A DNA stretch of 64,000 nucleotides, from positions 12,231,086 through 12,295,085 of the forward strand of contig OZ024785.1 in assembly GCA_964017065.1 (NCBI GenBank), in the 5' to 3' direction. The translations under genes were made by a program, and so were the position numbers. Source of the stretch: Haliclona indistincta. Lineage: Eukaryota > Porifera > Demospongiae > Haplosclerida > Chalinidae. The notes beneath the pieces were generated by a model. The model saw only the letters and a program-made list of their open reading frames with translations. It made no database searches and had not been told where the DNA came from. Every line of letters begins with the position of its first letter. The first letter of the stretch is position 1. Positions 54,281-64,000 of the stretch are shown in pieces.

Positions 54281-57200
54281 TTACAAATCTGTCTGTTTCT
54301 CTATGGAATCAGCTTCCTGTTCTACAATTTCATCCTCATCGAGTTTTCTGTAGAGAGTGTGTGAAAGTCCGCTCACAGGAGAATTCACGGATGCCCCTTC
54401 TGGTGTGTACTGACGACGTGAGCTAAGCTGAGTGAGATCCATCGCTGTCACAGAGGCACGAAGCAGCATGTCTTTTACTTCATGTTGAGTAGTTACTCCG
54501 CGGGATTGATAGAATCGTTTCGACGATTTCTCGAGCATGGAGGTTTGGTAGGCTAATCTCTTGACTGAAATACAGCATGGAGTCTGTTGCCAAGCTTCAC
54601 CATCTATCTGTATAGGCAACACCTCATGGAAATCAACCATAAACTGAAAGGGAAGAGATCACTGTCAACATATATGTACTTGCTGTAGAAACAACACAGC
54701 TACCTTTTTGCCTTGTGCAAGACGAATACCGTTTTTAATTCCACTTTTAATTTGACCCTGTCGACAAAAAGAATACAAAATAACACAGCGACTATCACCA
54801 TGAGTTTTTAGGTGCTTTCAAAGCTCAAGTATTAATCATAATTGAGTACGAAAATTTTTAATGGTTATCTTTTAACTAACAATGTGAACTGGTCCAGATA
54901 TTCCCATCACTTCCAATAATTCATCATCGTATGCATTCTTCACAAAACCCTATTTTGCAAATTTATTAATAAAGTGTTTGTGATGTAGCTTGAACTCACC
55001 GGCTCTTGACTAGAGCCCCACGGCTCAGATCCGGCTCCCCAACTGGATGAAAATAAAGTTTAGTAATAAAGTATAGTTTAGTATTAGAGATGCCTTCACA
55101 GAACTATAAATCTTTATTATTTTATAGCAGACCCTGAAAAATGACATCATACTCACACTCACACATCATACTCATAAAATGACACCTGCTCACAACATTT
55201 GTCGTGTGGTACAACTACCGTATAGCCGTTTTTTTTCGCTGGTCAAATAATTCGTTAGCCAAATTTTGGCAGGGTCTAATTTTCGTCACAGATCCACGTC
55301 ACAGAACTTTTTAAATAGGCAAAAATAATTTTCGAAATCTAATTTTCGACTCGCACCAGCCGTTCGAAAATTAAACATGAAAATAACCGGCTATACGGTA
55401 TATTTGAGGAAGCTATATTACATGTATGTCACTATACACAAGTTCCTACAAATGCTAACACTGGCCGTGAATGCAAGTGTGCACGAGTTATGTTACACAT
55501 ACTGTTTTACCTTTGTATATTGAGAAGTACGATTCCTTTCATGTCTCTTGGTATTTCAAGCTTTTTATCATCAACCTAAATGAGGCACAACATTAATCAT
55601 CCATGAACAACAGTAATAATACAGAATAGTTTATCTATAGCTGTATCTAGGTGCAAGTTTGTGCAATCGTGTGTTAGCTTACGTAAAGAGTTATCTGCTT
55701 TGCCAGTCCATACGAGTTGTCACGAGAGAAGGTCTTTTGAACGCCAAGTTGGAAATATACACTCTTATTGTGAAACCTATGTGAATAGAGAAGAGTATGG
55801 TAGAGTCATTGATGAATCACTCCACCCACCTGCTGTTAAATTTCTGAGGGTTTTCTTCACGGGCATTGTGAAAGTCTAGGGCGATTTCAGCGTCCAATCC
55901 GATACCTAAATAGTTGTTCATAGTCACAGTTTTACAGCATCCTGTTCTCGGAGATGACGGAGGTGAACCAGGTACGGGCTCCTTGATAGCCACCTCCCAT
56001 CTTATGAGAAAATGAGAGGAAAGGAAAGTTAGCAAAGTTGAGTGAATGAATGGTAAGCCTAGTGATTTGTACTTCAAAATTTACCTTTATCGTAAAAAAA
56101 TTGTGCTTATAAGCACAGTATCATTCATGTACATGAATAGTACAGGGTTTCAAATTATCAAAAGAAGAAGTAAACGCTGACCAATCAAATTTCACTGCTA
56201 CCCACTGTCCCGTCCCGTCACCTCCACCCACTAACACTCGGAAAGATGGAACTTTCTGGAACATGCATTTGATTGGTCAACGTTTACTTCGCTTTTGATG
56301 ACTTATTTCAAAAACCCCGCAAAACTCTATATTCTAAGAGCTATCATATGCCCAATTAGAGTAATTTTTCACATTACCTGTCAAACTTGACAACATTGGC
56401 GTCTTCTACTGCAAACAAAATCTGCATCACTTTCTCGCCAGAGTAACCTCCTCCCCATTTGAGAGCACGAGCGAGATCATTGCCTGAACAAGACAAATAA
56501 TACCATATAATAGCTCATCTAATGTTCAGATACGTTGCTGTATAGTGCTAGAGTGGTATTTGTTTTACCTGTTCCAAGTGGTACTGTTGCGCACGGAGGA
56601 GAGGAAAAGGTGAGCATATCTCTCATGGAGTCCAGTCCGCCAAGAACCCAACCCACTGTCCCGTCACCTCCACCCACTAATACACGGAAAGACGGAACTT
56701 TCTGGAACACGTACAGCCTGAATAAGAATAGTGTTGGTTGGTAAAACATGCAAACATGCACAGTAATCAAGGACTCAACTGTATGAACTTACTCACCCAG
56801 GCAATGGTCCTCCCTTGGCGAGGTCGTATACTTGGTGAGGATTAAGATGTCTTTGGAATGAATTTATCAGCTCTTTGCCTTGGTTTCCACCACTGCGAGC
56901 ATTGATGAACACCAGTAGAGGCTCCTGGTCCCTCCTGATTGCTGATTCCTATTGTTAACAACATATTGAAAATAATAGTAATTTCAAGCAATCTTTTAGT
57001 ACATGGGATCTAAAAGAACAAGTGAGACATAATAATTGTTGTAGTTGTTAAAACATGGGTCTAAGGAGTTGACGTTCAGCACGTGGAGAGAAAATCACGA
57101 CCTGAATTAATTTTGTAGTAGCTTACATGTATGTTTGGTAGAATCTTCACACAACTGTGACCATTAGCAATGGCAGCAGAACGAACACTCTTTGCCTGTT

Positions 57201-60200
57201 CACAGTTCTTAAACTCAATAAAAAGAGCTCCTGTTTAAAAGATAGATAAAACAATCGTAATTTGCTAAAATATATCAAAACGAGACAATAAAACAAACTA
57301 ATTTTGTGACGATGAAATTAGACAAGGCACAAAAACACATTGTATGTATTAAGAAGCACCAAACACGAATTCAGTATCAAACAAAAATTAATCATGAGAC
57401 ACTCTTACGAACCATGTGTTGGAAACAGTGGTCCTATACTGACTGAATCATCAATTAGATCATCTGAAAGATCAAAAAAGAACAGGTGATGCGAATTGCA
57501 AATACAGTATAGCAATATTTTTACTAGCGACATATTATTTTTAAAAAGAGCGTTTTACAATAAAAATTGTAATGTCTTTTATGTGTAGTTGTTAATTACC
57601 ATTAGCGACAAGAGTCTTCACGTATGCTGTAGCTTCATCGGTGGTCTGTAGTGATTGTGCTGGTATGTTCCATAGATACAAGGTAGTGGTCGTCTCCTCC
57701 TTTGGATTGAGATAGTAGCGCTGGAGATTTGCACTTCGAATGGAGTCCTAAAGAAGAGAATGCATGTTATCTGTTAGCGCCTAGTAGCGTCTAGTAAGCT
57801 CACAACACTCTTGTGCTAGGGAGTGCAGGACAATGAAAAAACATAATGTTGTACCTCAGTTAGCTGCTGTACGTTGGACCATGGACGCTCTTTTTCGTCC
57901 ATGAGTCGTTGAGAGACACCGCCATCCTGGCTGACCTCATAGAGACAGTAGTTAGTGTGGTCCTCCTTGTGAAGTAACATAACAACAGCAAAGCAATAAA
58001 TACAATATAAAACAATTATGTGCATGCATGCATATCTCTATATGCAAGGATGCGCAAATCTTCAAAATCACTTTCATTATACATGTACACATACATGTAA
58101 ACAGGTACGCTCTTGCCAAGTCTGAGTAAACACGATGAGCATGTACGTGTATACATGTATTATGCACAACTGATACATAATATAAGCATGAGTATATGCG
58201 CTTATAGTACATAGTACTTGTACATGTACCATAGTACATAGTACTTACTTCGATCTCAAACTTGGCAACAGCCATCTTAATGATGTCAGCTGTTGTAGTC
58301 GTTTGTTCAATCTTCACTGGCACAGTCTTGTGGGAAGACCTCAATCTACAGTTGTGAATGCGCAGAGTGATCTTGGAGTTTGCTTCAACCTGTGTTAAAA
58401 AAAGAAAATAAAAAAATAGAATAAAAAATGAGGGGGCACCCGGATTTGAACCAGGGACCTCTCGATCTGCAGTCGAATGCTCTACCACTGAGCTATACCC
58501 CCAACCACATTTATCACACTGAAGACTACTGTATACTTGGAAAGTTTAGACAACACATTTATATGTGTGTTTGACTGTTTACCGCCTAATATCTATGAAA
58601 TACTGCCCATAACGAGAAAGGAGCATAGTCATTAGTCCAATAGTCCCTGAGACAGCGCATCTGAGGATCTATGCGATTTAGAAGCCCGAGAGCTGTTGCT
58701 AGCATAGTGAGGTGCTACGGTAATGGCGCGAGGGCTTCTACATCGCATAGATCCGATTGGATGTGCTGTCTTAGGGACTATTGGACTAATGACTATGCTC
58801 CTTTCTCGTTATGGGCAGTATTTCATAGATATTAGGCTGTAAACAGTCAAACACACATATATTATACCTTTTAAAATGACACAACCAAAGCGTGCTTAGG
58901 GTGATCATTTTAGGAAGGAGTACACGCGAGCGCTATAAAATTACTCCGCGCGCAGAACCGTAACCTGTGCCATGAGGTGAGATTCTATTATGTGGTTGCG
59001 GCAGTAGTGGGATTCCATTATGAGCTTTACAGACCCGCAGCTACGCAACCTGATTGGTCAACATCACTTAGCTGTGGTCTAATAACTAAAATAATAGGAC
59101 ATGAAGGGCAAGTACTTGAGACTATAAAACGTTTTACATCACGGCACAAGTTCCTCCCACTGTCAATACTAGCTAAAAATGTCTCACTCTGGGTGTCATT
59201 AGCTTAGGATTTGTTGTAGGGCTAACTTTAAAGTGTTTACAAGTAGGGAAGTAGTTGATAAAAGTATAACTTTCATTGAAGACGCAAAAGAGGGGGCACC
59301 CGGATTTGAACCAGGGACCTCTCGATCTGCAGTCGAATGCTCTACCACTGAGCTATACCCCCAACTGACGCTAATGTTTTAGGTAGAGTTCCAGGTAGAG
59401 TGGGACCAATGTGCACATTACACTGCTTATTTCTCAACTAGAGGTATCTTGCCTTGTAAGCAATAATATTATTGTAAAAATGGCCGTACATGTGATTCAC
59501 GACACTGTTAATTTTTGTAAGTGTGGTAGAGCATTCGACTGCGGCTCGAGAGGTCCCTGGTTCAAATCCGGATGCCCCCTCTTTTGCGTCTTCAATGAAC
59601 TTTTATACTTTGGTCATGCTAGCTGTTCAGTGTAACCTGAGTTAGCGGTCACCTGAGTAATACGGTCTCCTTTCTATTGGCTAGATTCCCGATTGGCATC
59701 TGTACAATATGATTTACCATGACTAGGACTACGCTATGACTTGCATAGTGCAGTCCTGTCTAATGGATACAGCGCCCACATACATATAATTCACTTTGTC
59801 TCATCACTATGGGCAGTCGCCATATTGTTATAATCAGCAGTTTAGCTATTAGAAACGCATTGTTCTTAGGGACTATTGGAGTGCTATGTTCTTAGGGACT
59901 ATTGGAGTGCTATGTTCTTAGGGACTATTAGAAACGCATTGTTCTTAGGGACTATTGGAGTGCTATGTTCTTAGGGACTATTGGAGTGCTATGTTCTTAG
60001 GGACTATTGGAGTGCTATGTTCTTAGGGACTATTGGAGTGCTATGTTCTTAGGGACTATTGGAGTGCTATGTTCTTAGGAACTATTGGAGTGCTATGTTC
60101 TTAGGGACTATTGGAGTGCTATGTTCTTAGGGACTATTGGACTGCTATGTTCCTTTCTCGATATGGGCTCTTGGCAGTATTTGATGGCTATTAGGCAGTA

Positions 60201-61615
60201 AACAGCTAGCTGTAAACAGTTAAAGATACATAACATCTGAATAATATACAATTAAAATGACGCAACCAAATGTGCAGAGTGATCACCCTTGGGCATACGT
60301 GCATAGGGTGATCATTTTTATAATTGTATAAAAAATATAAGTTTGCAAGTATACAGTAGTCTTCAGAGTGACAGATGTGGTTGGGGGTATAGCTCAGTGG
60401 TAGAGCATTCGACTGCAGATCGAGAGGTCCCTGGTTCAAATCCGGGTGCCCCCTCTTTTGCGTCTTCAATGAACGTTACTTTATCAACTACCGTACAGCT
60501 AGATATTTTGGTGGACTAAAATTTTGGCGAATTTAGCGAATCGTCAAGCGTCCGCCAAAATATTAGTCGACAAAATCTGTTGTTCTATTTTAGCAATACG
60601 TGAGCCAGGCGTTGGGCACCAAAATATTAGTCACCAAATGCAAAATCTGGGACATTAGATAAAATTTTGTCCACCAAAATGTCTAGCTACATGGTACTTC
60701 ACTACTTGTGAACACTTTTAAAGTTATCCCTACAACGAAACATAAGCTAATGATACCCAGAGTGAGACATTATTTGACAAAATTTGAAATATCATTAGCA
60801 GATTGTGTGCATAACCTTACACAACACACACACGCTGATCAGCTGTAAACCCACACTGATGACTTAGTTTAGCAACACACCTTTTTCTTGATGTATAGTT
60901 TGAGCAGACCAGGAATTCCAGGGTTGACATTGTGTGGTTGGTCATCAGAAGACAGTATACTCTGAGAGCCATCAGGTGAAGTGGTGGTAAGATAGTACTC
61001 ATCGAAATTATCAGTAACACTGCACTTGCGCAACGAAATAATCTAACAAGCAAGAAAGAAAGTTTGTGTAAGAGAGAGAATAATTATATAAAGCCCACAC
61101 ACAGTAATGTTTTTAGGAGACATAAGACATAAGAAATTCATTCAGGATCTAGCAATACATACTTTCTTTGGAGCTTGTGTTGCTATTTCACCATTTTAAC
61201 TCATGTATCAAGAGTTAAAATGCTCCTGAAAGTGTCGAGCTGTTGTCGCTCCCACTCCCATGTGCAGCAATGGCTGTTACCGAGCGAGCACGTACACTAC
61301 ACGTTATTGATCGAATAGGCATGTCCTAATTCTTGGGAACATTGGGGCGACAAACACACCAACATACTGACATACATACAAAGTATCTGACAATGTGGGA
61401 CGTTGTCACTATTAATGTGGGGCTCGCCCCAATTAATTGCACAGACCGACTGACACTGTAGTAATTTAAAGTGAGCATACATTATCTCACTGCTAACCAA
61501 TAGTTCCTCTGCTGTCATTTCTTTGGGTACATATGTTGGTTGCAGACGCCTCTTTCTCCATTTATCATAGCCTGACTTACCAGCACTGCCATCAATGATG
61601 AGAGTTGGCCGACCT

Positions 61616-61679
<64 letters not shown>

Positions 61680-64000
61680 GAGAGAGAGAGAATTGAGTAG
61701 TGTACAACAACCATTACATATTCAGCTAGCTACTAGCTGTGATGTACCTTTTCCTTCTGCTTCTTTTCCCCCAGTCGTACCATCTTCTTCATCAAGAACT
61801 GGAGAGAGTATCTCATCTGCAACAACAAGCAATTACCCTTCTCATTTACTCAAAATAACGTTTGAAACACTTAATTTGTAGCAATTTGAAACTTCTGGCT
61901 TGCTACAAATTATTAAAAATTTGCTGCATAAATACAGTCCTAGGGTAGGGCTGTGTATTTGCAGGCTTTCTCTATAAAATTCATACAATGTCAACTATGA
62001 ATCTTTGTTATGATTCCTATTATGGGTGGAAATGATTTGTGGTCTTCAGCCACAAGTTTACTTTGCAACACACAACATTGAAGTATTACTACTAGAGTGA
62101 ATTCCATGTCCAGTGTGTAGTTATTGTAACAACATCAGAGAATAGCACTTTAGGTAATCAGATTGTAAAATTACAATAACTGACACATTGAATTACTCAA
62201 AATTGTAAGACGATCTAAAACAGACGAATTTACACGATGCATCTATATCATTCCAACAACAAAATTGAGGTCCTCTGTGTTGAATAAGCTACGCCTGTAC
62301 TTAGCCTTCGCTAGAAGCTAGTGTCCAAACTTCAGAGAGGTTGTACACATACATTATACATACAGTAGTCAACTCTTGGCGCATGCATAGCGAGGGTTAT
62401 TGTACTTGATTTGTCATTTGTTTGTATTGTTTGCTTACCACTGTCAGGCACGCTGTCAGGGCTGTCGGGCTCATCCTGTTCCTCTGCGATAGATATGGGA
62501 CAGGAGACGGCATTGGGAGGCAGCATCATGTTCCAGAGTGCTCTAAAGTTGCAAGTCTGGTTCTTTAGTACCAATTCATATGCATCGCGACATGAGGAGT
62601 GGACCTGAGGGAGACAACAACTAGTTTCAACTCACACAAGACAATAACAGTGCCTCGATTCACAAATACTATAGTTTAGAACAAAGTGAAATGAAGGAGA
62701 GAGGATATGAGAGTAAGAGAAATTGAGGAATGGATAGAAAGCATGTATAGGCAGGGCCCCTGGTGTAGGTTAAGATAACAGAGCAGAAAAGAGTGAAAAT
62801 GGAATGAGAGAGAGAAGAAAGAAATGAATCTGAGGGAGAGGAACGATGAAGAGGGAGAGAGGAGAGTACAGAGAGAGAGAGAGAGAGAGAGAGGGGGAGG
62901 GAGGAGTAATGAGAGTGCAAGGAGAGAGGGAGAGGAGTGAAAGGAGTAATGAGAGAGAGAGGCTGTACTAACAGTAATTCCACACCATCCACATCTGAAT
63001 CCAGATAGTGTTATATCAGTGAAACAGCTCTTGCCGCACTGCTCACAGCGTGAAGTAGACGGCAGGTTACCCTCGATCCAATGGTGCTTTAATGGCTCCT
63101 GTAACAAGCAAAAGTGAGACGCAAAATATGAGACATGTATTAGTGCATTGCTTACATCACTGATGGTAGAATATGAGGCACAGTCCTTGCAGTTATTGAA
63201 TGCATCACTCTTACAGTGTTGGTGTGAATAGATACGACAAACTGGAGAGAAACAATAATAGCAACAACATACATTTGATAGGCTGAAAGTAACAATTCCT
63301 CTACTGTTTGGTCCCTAGCTAGCTTGCTGTTATAAGCAGACAGTGATCACTATAGACAGGTTCCACTGTACTGTTTGGTCCCTAGCTAGCTGGCTGTTAT
63401 AAGCAGGCAGTGACCACTATAGACAGGTTTCACTGTACTGTTTGGTCCCTAGCTAGCTGGCTGTTATAAGCAGGCAGTGACCACTATAGACAGGTTTCAC
63501 TGTACTGTTTGGTCCCTAGCTAGCTGGCTGTTATAAGCAGGCAGTGACCACTATAGAAAGGTTCCACTATACTGTTTGGTCCCTAGCTAGCTGGCTGTTA
63601 TAAGCAGACAGTGACCACTATAGACAGGTTCCACTGTACTGTTTGGTCCCTAGCTAGCTTGCTGTTATAAGCAGACAGTGATCACTGTAGACAGGTTCCA
63701 CTGTACTGTTTGGTCCCTAGCTGTTATAAGCAGACAGTGACCACTATAGACAGGTTCCACTGTACTGTTTGGTCCCTGGCTAGCTGGCTGTTATAAGCAG
63801 GCAGTGACCACTATAGACAGGTTCCACTGTACTGTTTGGTCCCTGGCTAGCTGGCTGTTATAAGCAGGAAGTGACTAGTCTTACTGGTCTCTAGCTAACT
63901 ATTAGACAGTGAGCACAATAGACTTACCTCGACAGAAATACTCTTTACTGTTGATTCTCAGTCGACACACATTGCACCATTTCTTCTTCTTTTTGCTGAC
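54281..64000 (-). CDS. DGKQ-like: Theta-like diacylglycerol kinase, C-terminal part (starts beyond the window)
   Basis: Converts diacylglycerol to phosphatidic acid with ATP. About 22 exons on the minus strand: 63928-64000, 63156-63241, 62973-63098, 62439-62604, 61748-61816, 61498-61613, 60881-61042, 58249-58389, 57855-57965, 57600-57747, then near 57413, 57127, 56803, 56572, 56380, 55834, 55684, 55512, 55003, 54880 and 54707, and the last at 54281-54643. Order of domains: C1 (WCNVC...YFC..C..YSHQHC), a second C1 ([17 protein letters not shown] ... [14 protein letters not shown]), a linker, a Ras-association-like region (ITLRIHNC ... CLYEV), the catalytic domain starting [12 protein letters not shown] with the glycine loop [10 protein letters not shown] and GNDLARAL, then the accessory domain ([24 protein letters not shown]). 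C1s plus RA plus catalytic domain is the theta layout. The donor near 57,413 is non-consensus; other borders are firm to a few bases. Confidence 0.9.
55216..55400. mobile_element. 185-bp MITE, TACCGTATAGCCG ends, in a kinase intron
   Basis: TACCGTATAGCCG at the left is mirrored by CGGCTATACGGTA at the right, with TA at each edge as in TA-target families. The inside is AT-rich with ATTTTCG repeats. Confidence 0.8.
56157..56300. mobile_element. MITE-like element carrying a copy of the kinase glycine-loop exon
   Basis: Ends of about 33 bp are inverted copies (ATCAAAAG.GAAGTAAACG and CGTTTACTTCGCTTTTGAT, each followed inward by CCAATCAAAT or its complement). Between them, about 56200-56265 is nearly the same as part of the true exon at 56650-56713 (which codes [20 protein letters not shown]). 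It differs by a few substitutions and an extra CCGTC that breaks the frame. It lies in the next kinase intron, same orientation. Confidence 0.8.
58431..58502 (-). tRNA. tRNA-Cys (GCA), copy 1
   Basis: 72 bases. GGGGGTATAGCTCAGTGGTA starts the minus-strand gene. The anticodon loop is CTGCAGA (anticodon GCA), the T loop is GGTTCAAATCC, and the acceptor GGGGGTA pairs with TGCCCCC. It has no intron. It lies in the kinase intron between exons 60881 and 58389, on the same strand as the kinase. Confidence 0.95.
58561..58860. mobile_element. 300-bp foldback element
   Basis: The left end ATATGTGTGTTTGACTGTTT is mirrored exactly by AAACAGTCAAACACACATAT at the right. Arms of about 140 bp pair with few changes around a short centre (about 58,705-58,728). 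Part of its arm (CTTAGGGACTATTGGA) is the seed of the minisatellite at 59858. Confidence 0.85.
59291..59362 (-). tRNA. tRNA-Cys (GCA), copy 2
   Basis: It is identical over 72 bases to copy 1, with different flanks. The downstream flank (GACGCAAAAG) matches, inverted, the one following the plus-strand copy at 60383. Confidence 0.95.
59518..59580 (+). pseudogene. tRNA-Cys pseudogene
   Basis: The T arm and 3' acceptor are kept (GGTCCCTGGTTCAAATCC, GATGCCCCCT). The 5' acceptor and part of the D arm are gone, and the anticodon loop reads CTGCGGC. Confidence 0.85.
59858..60147. repeat. 26-bp minisatellite, about 11 copies
   Basis: The unit GTTCTTAGGGACTATTGGAG followed by TGCTAT recurs with two AGAAACGCAT variants. 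It ends in CTTTCTCGATATGGGC and GGCTATTAGGCAGTAAACAG, the right half of a foldback element like 58561-58860, so the array grew inside such an element. Confidence 0.9.
60383..60454 (+). tRNA. tRNA-Cys (GCA), copy 3
   Basis: The same 72-base gene on the plus strand, opposite to the kinase, followed by CTTTT as a Pol III stop. Its upstream flank (GTATACAGTAGTCTTCAGAG) is the inverted copy of the flank of copy 1 (58,503-58,545). Confidence 0.95.
60489..60697. mobile_element. 209-bp MITE with TACCGTACAGCTAG ends
   Basis: TACCGTACAGCTAGATATTT is mirrored by the right end TGTCTAGCTACATGGTA. The inside repeats CCAAAATATTAGTC. A related end fragment is at 8615-8679. Confidence 0.8.
61614..61691. repeat. 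(GA)n microsatellite against a kinase splice acceptor
   Basis: About 35 GA units. On the kinase strand it is a CT run directly before CCCAG at the exon ending 61613, so it serves as the pyrimidine tract. Confidence 0.93.
63300..63880. repeat. 67-bp minisatellite, about 8-9 copies, in a kinase intron
   Basis: The unit starts CTGTTTGGTCCCTAGCTAGC and includes CTGTTATAAGCAGGCAGTGA and CACTATAGACAGGTT. Copies vary at a few sites, and one lacks the GCTAGCTGG part. Confidence 0.93.

Noticed and set aside
57952..58488. 178-aa minus ORF beginning [19 protein letters not shown]
   Set aside because: Its start is the sense of a tRNA-Cys gene read as protein, a common artefact, and it crosses a kinase exon and splice site.
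60206..60469. 87-aa minus ORF with [20 protein letters not shown]
   Set aside because: It is the antisense of the tRNA-Cys gene at 60383 and not a protein.
61297..61710. 137-aa minus ORF with long SLSLSL run
   Set aside because: It joins the (CT)n microsatellite to a true kinase exon across the splice acceptor; only the exon 61498-61613 is real.
62669..63107. Minus ORFs running on past the second C1 exon of the kinase
   Set aside because: The part after GITV is intron with GA-rich repeats. A donor follows ACT at 62973, and the next exon (VHSSC) restores the C1 pattern.

Overview
The window looks like nuclear DNA of an early-branching animal, most likely a demosponge. Genes have many short introns with GTGAGT/GTAAGT donors. 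They encode animal-type proteins: an adhesion-class seven-helix receptor, fibronectin type III and EGF modules, and a theta-type diacylglycerol kinase. DNA-transposon relics (MITEs), foldback elements and minisatellites are packed between and inside genes. The species cannot be named from the sequence. Exon borders were assigned by hand from splice consensus, reading phase and comparison of paralogous copies.

Layout. (1) About 1-43,350 is a tandemly multiplied locus. The ancestral unit seems to have been: FN3-domain membrane protein gene, decayed beta-helix relic, 38-bp minisatellite, intact single-exon beta-helix multipass membrane protein gene, adhesion-type GPCR gene. Three intact beta-helix genes remain (10,537; 24,148; 35,469), each about 1,240 aa. 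Two GPCR genes remain (14,416; 39,343). There are three FN3 3' ends: copy A is broken and carries an intact BEL/Pao retrotransposon with identical LTRs; copy B has frameshifts; copy C keeps only its last two exons. (2) 43,850-46,690 encodes an EGF-bearing single-pass receptor. Its first exon matches the ectodomain exon of the GPCRs, and its tail is rich in tyrosine motifs. (3) 47,151-48,689 is an intronless secreted protein with a GH16/GH7-like ExDxxE motif. (4) 48,851-54,085 is a head-to-tail array of five two-exon genes. Each encodes a short outer segment, one membrane helix and a tail with recurring tyrosine motifs (TPYATV, EYQALS, NPSYE). (5) 54,281-64,000, minus strand, is the C-terminal part of a theta-like diacylglycerol kinase in about 22 exons. 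One intron holds a tRNA-Cys cluster, and another holds a MITE-like element carrying a copy of the kinase's own glycine-loop exon.

How the genes may work together (inference). The plus-strand genes from 10,537 to 54,085 nearly all encode surface proteins. Beta-helix paralogs differ mainly in their ectodomains. GPCRs and the EGF receptor share an ectodomain module. The EGF receptor and the first small membrane protein share the NPSYE motif. The small proteins resemble transmembrane adaptors or ITIM/ITSM receptors. This suggests a lineage-specific recognition and tyrosine-signalling cluster. No function has been shown, and the clustering could simply reflect tandem duplication.
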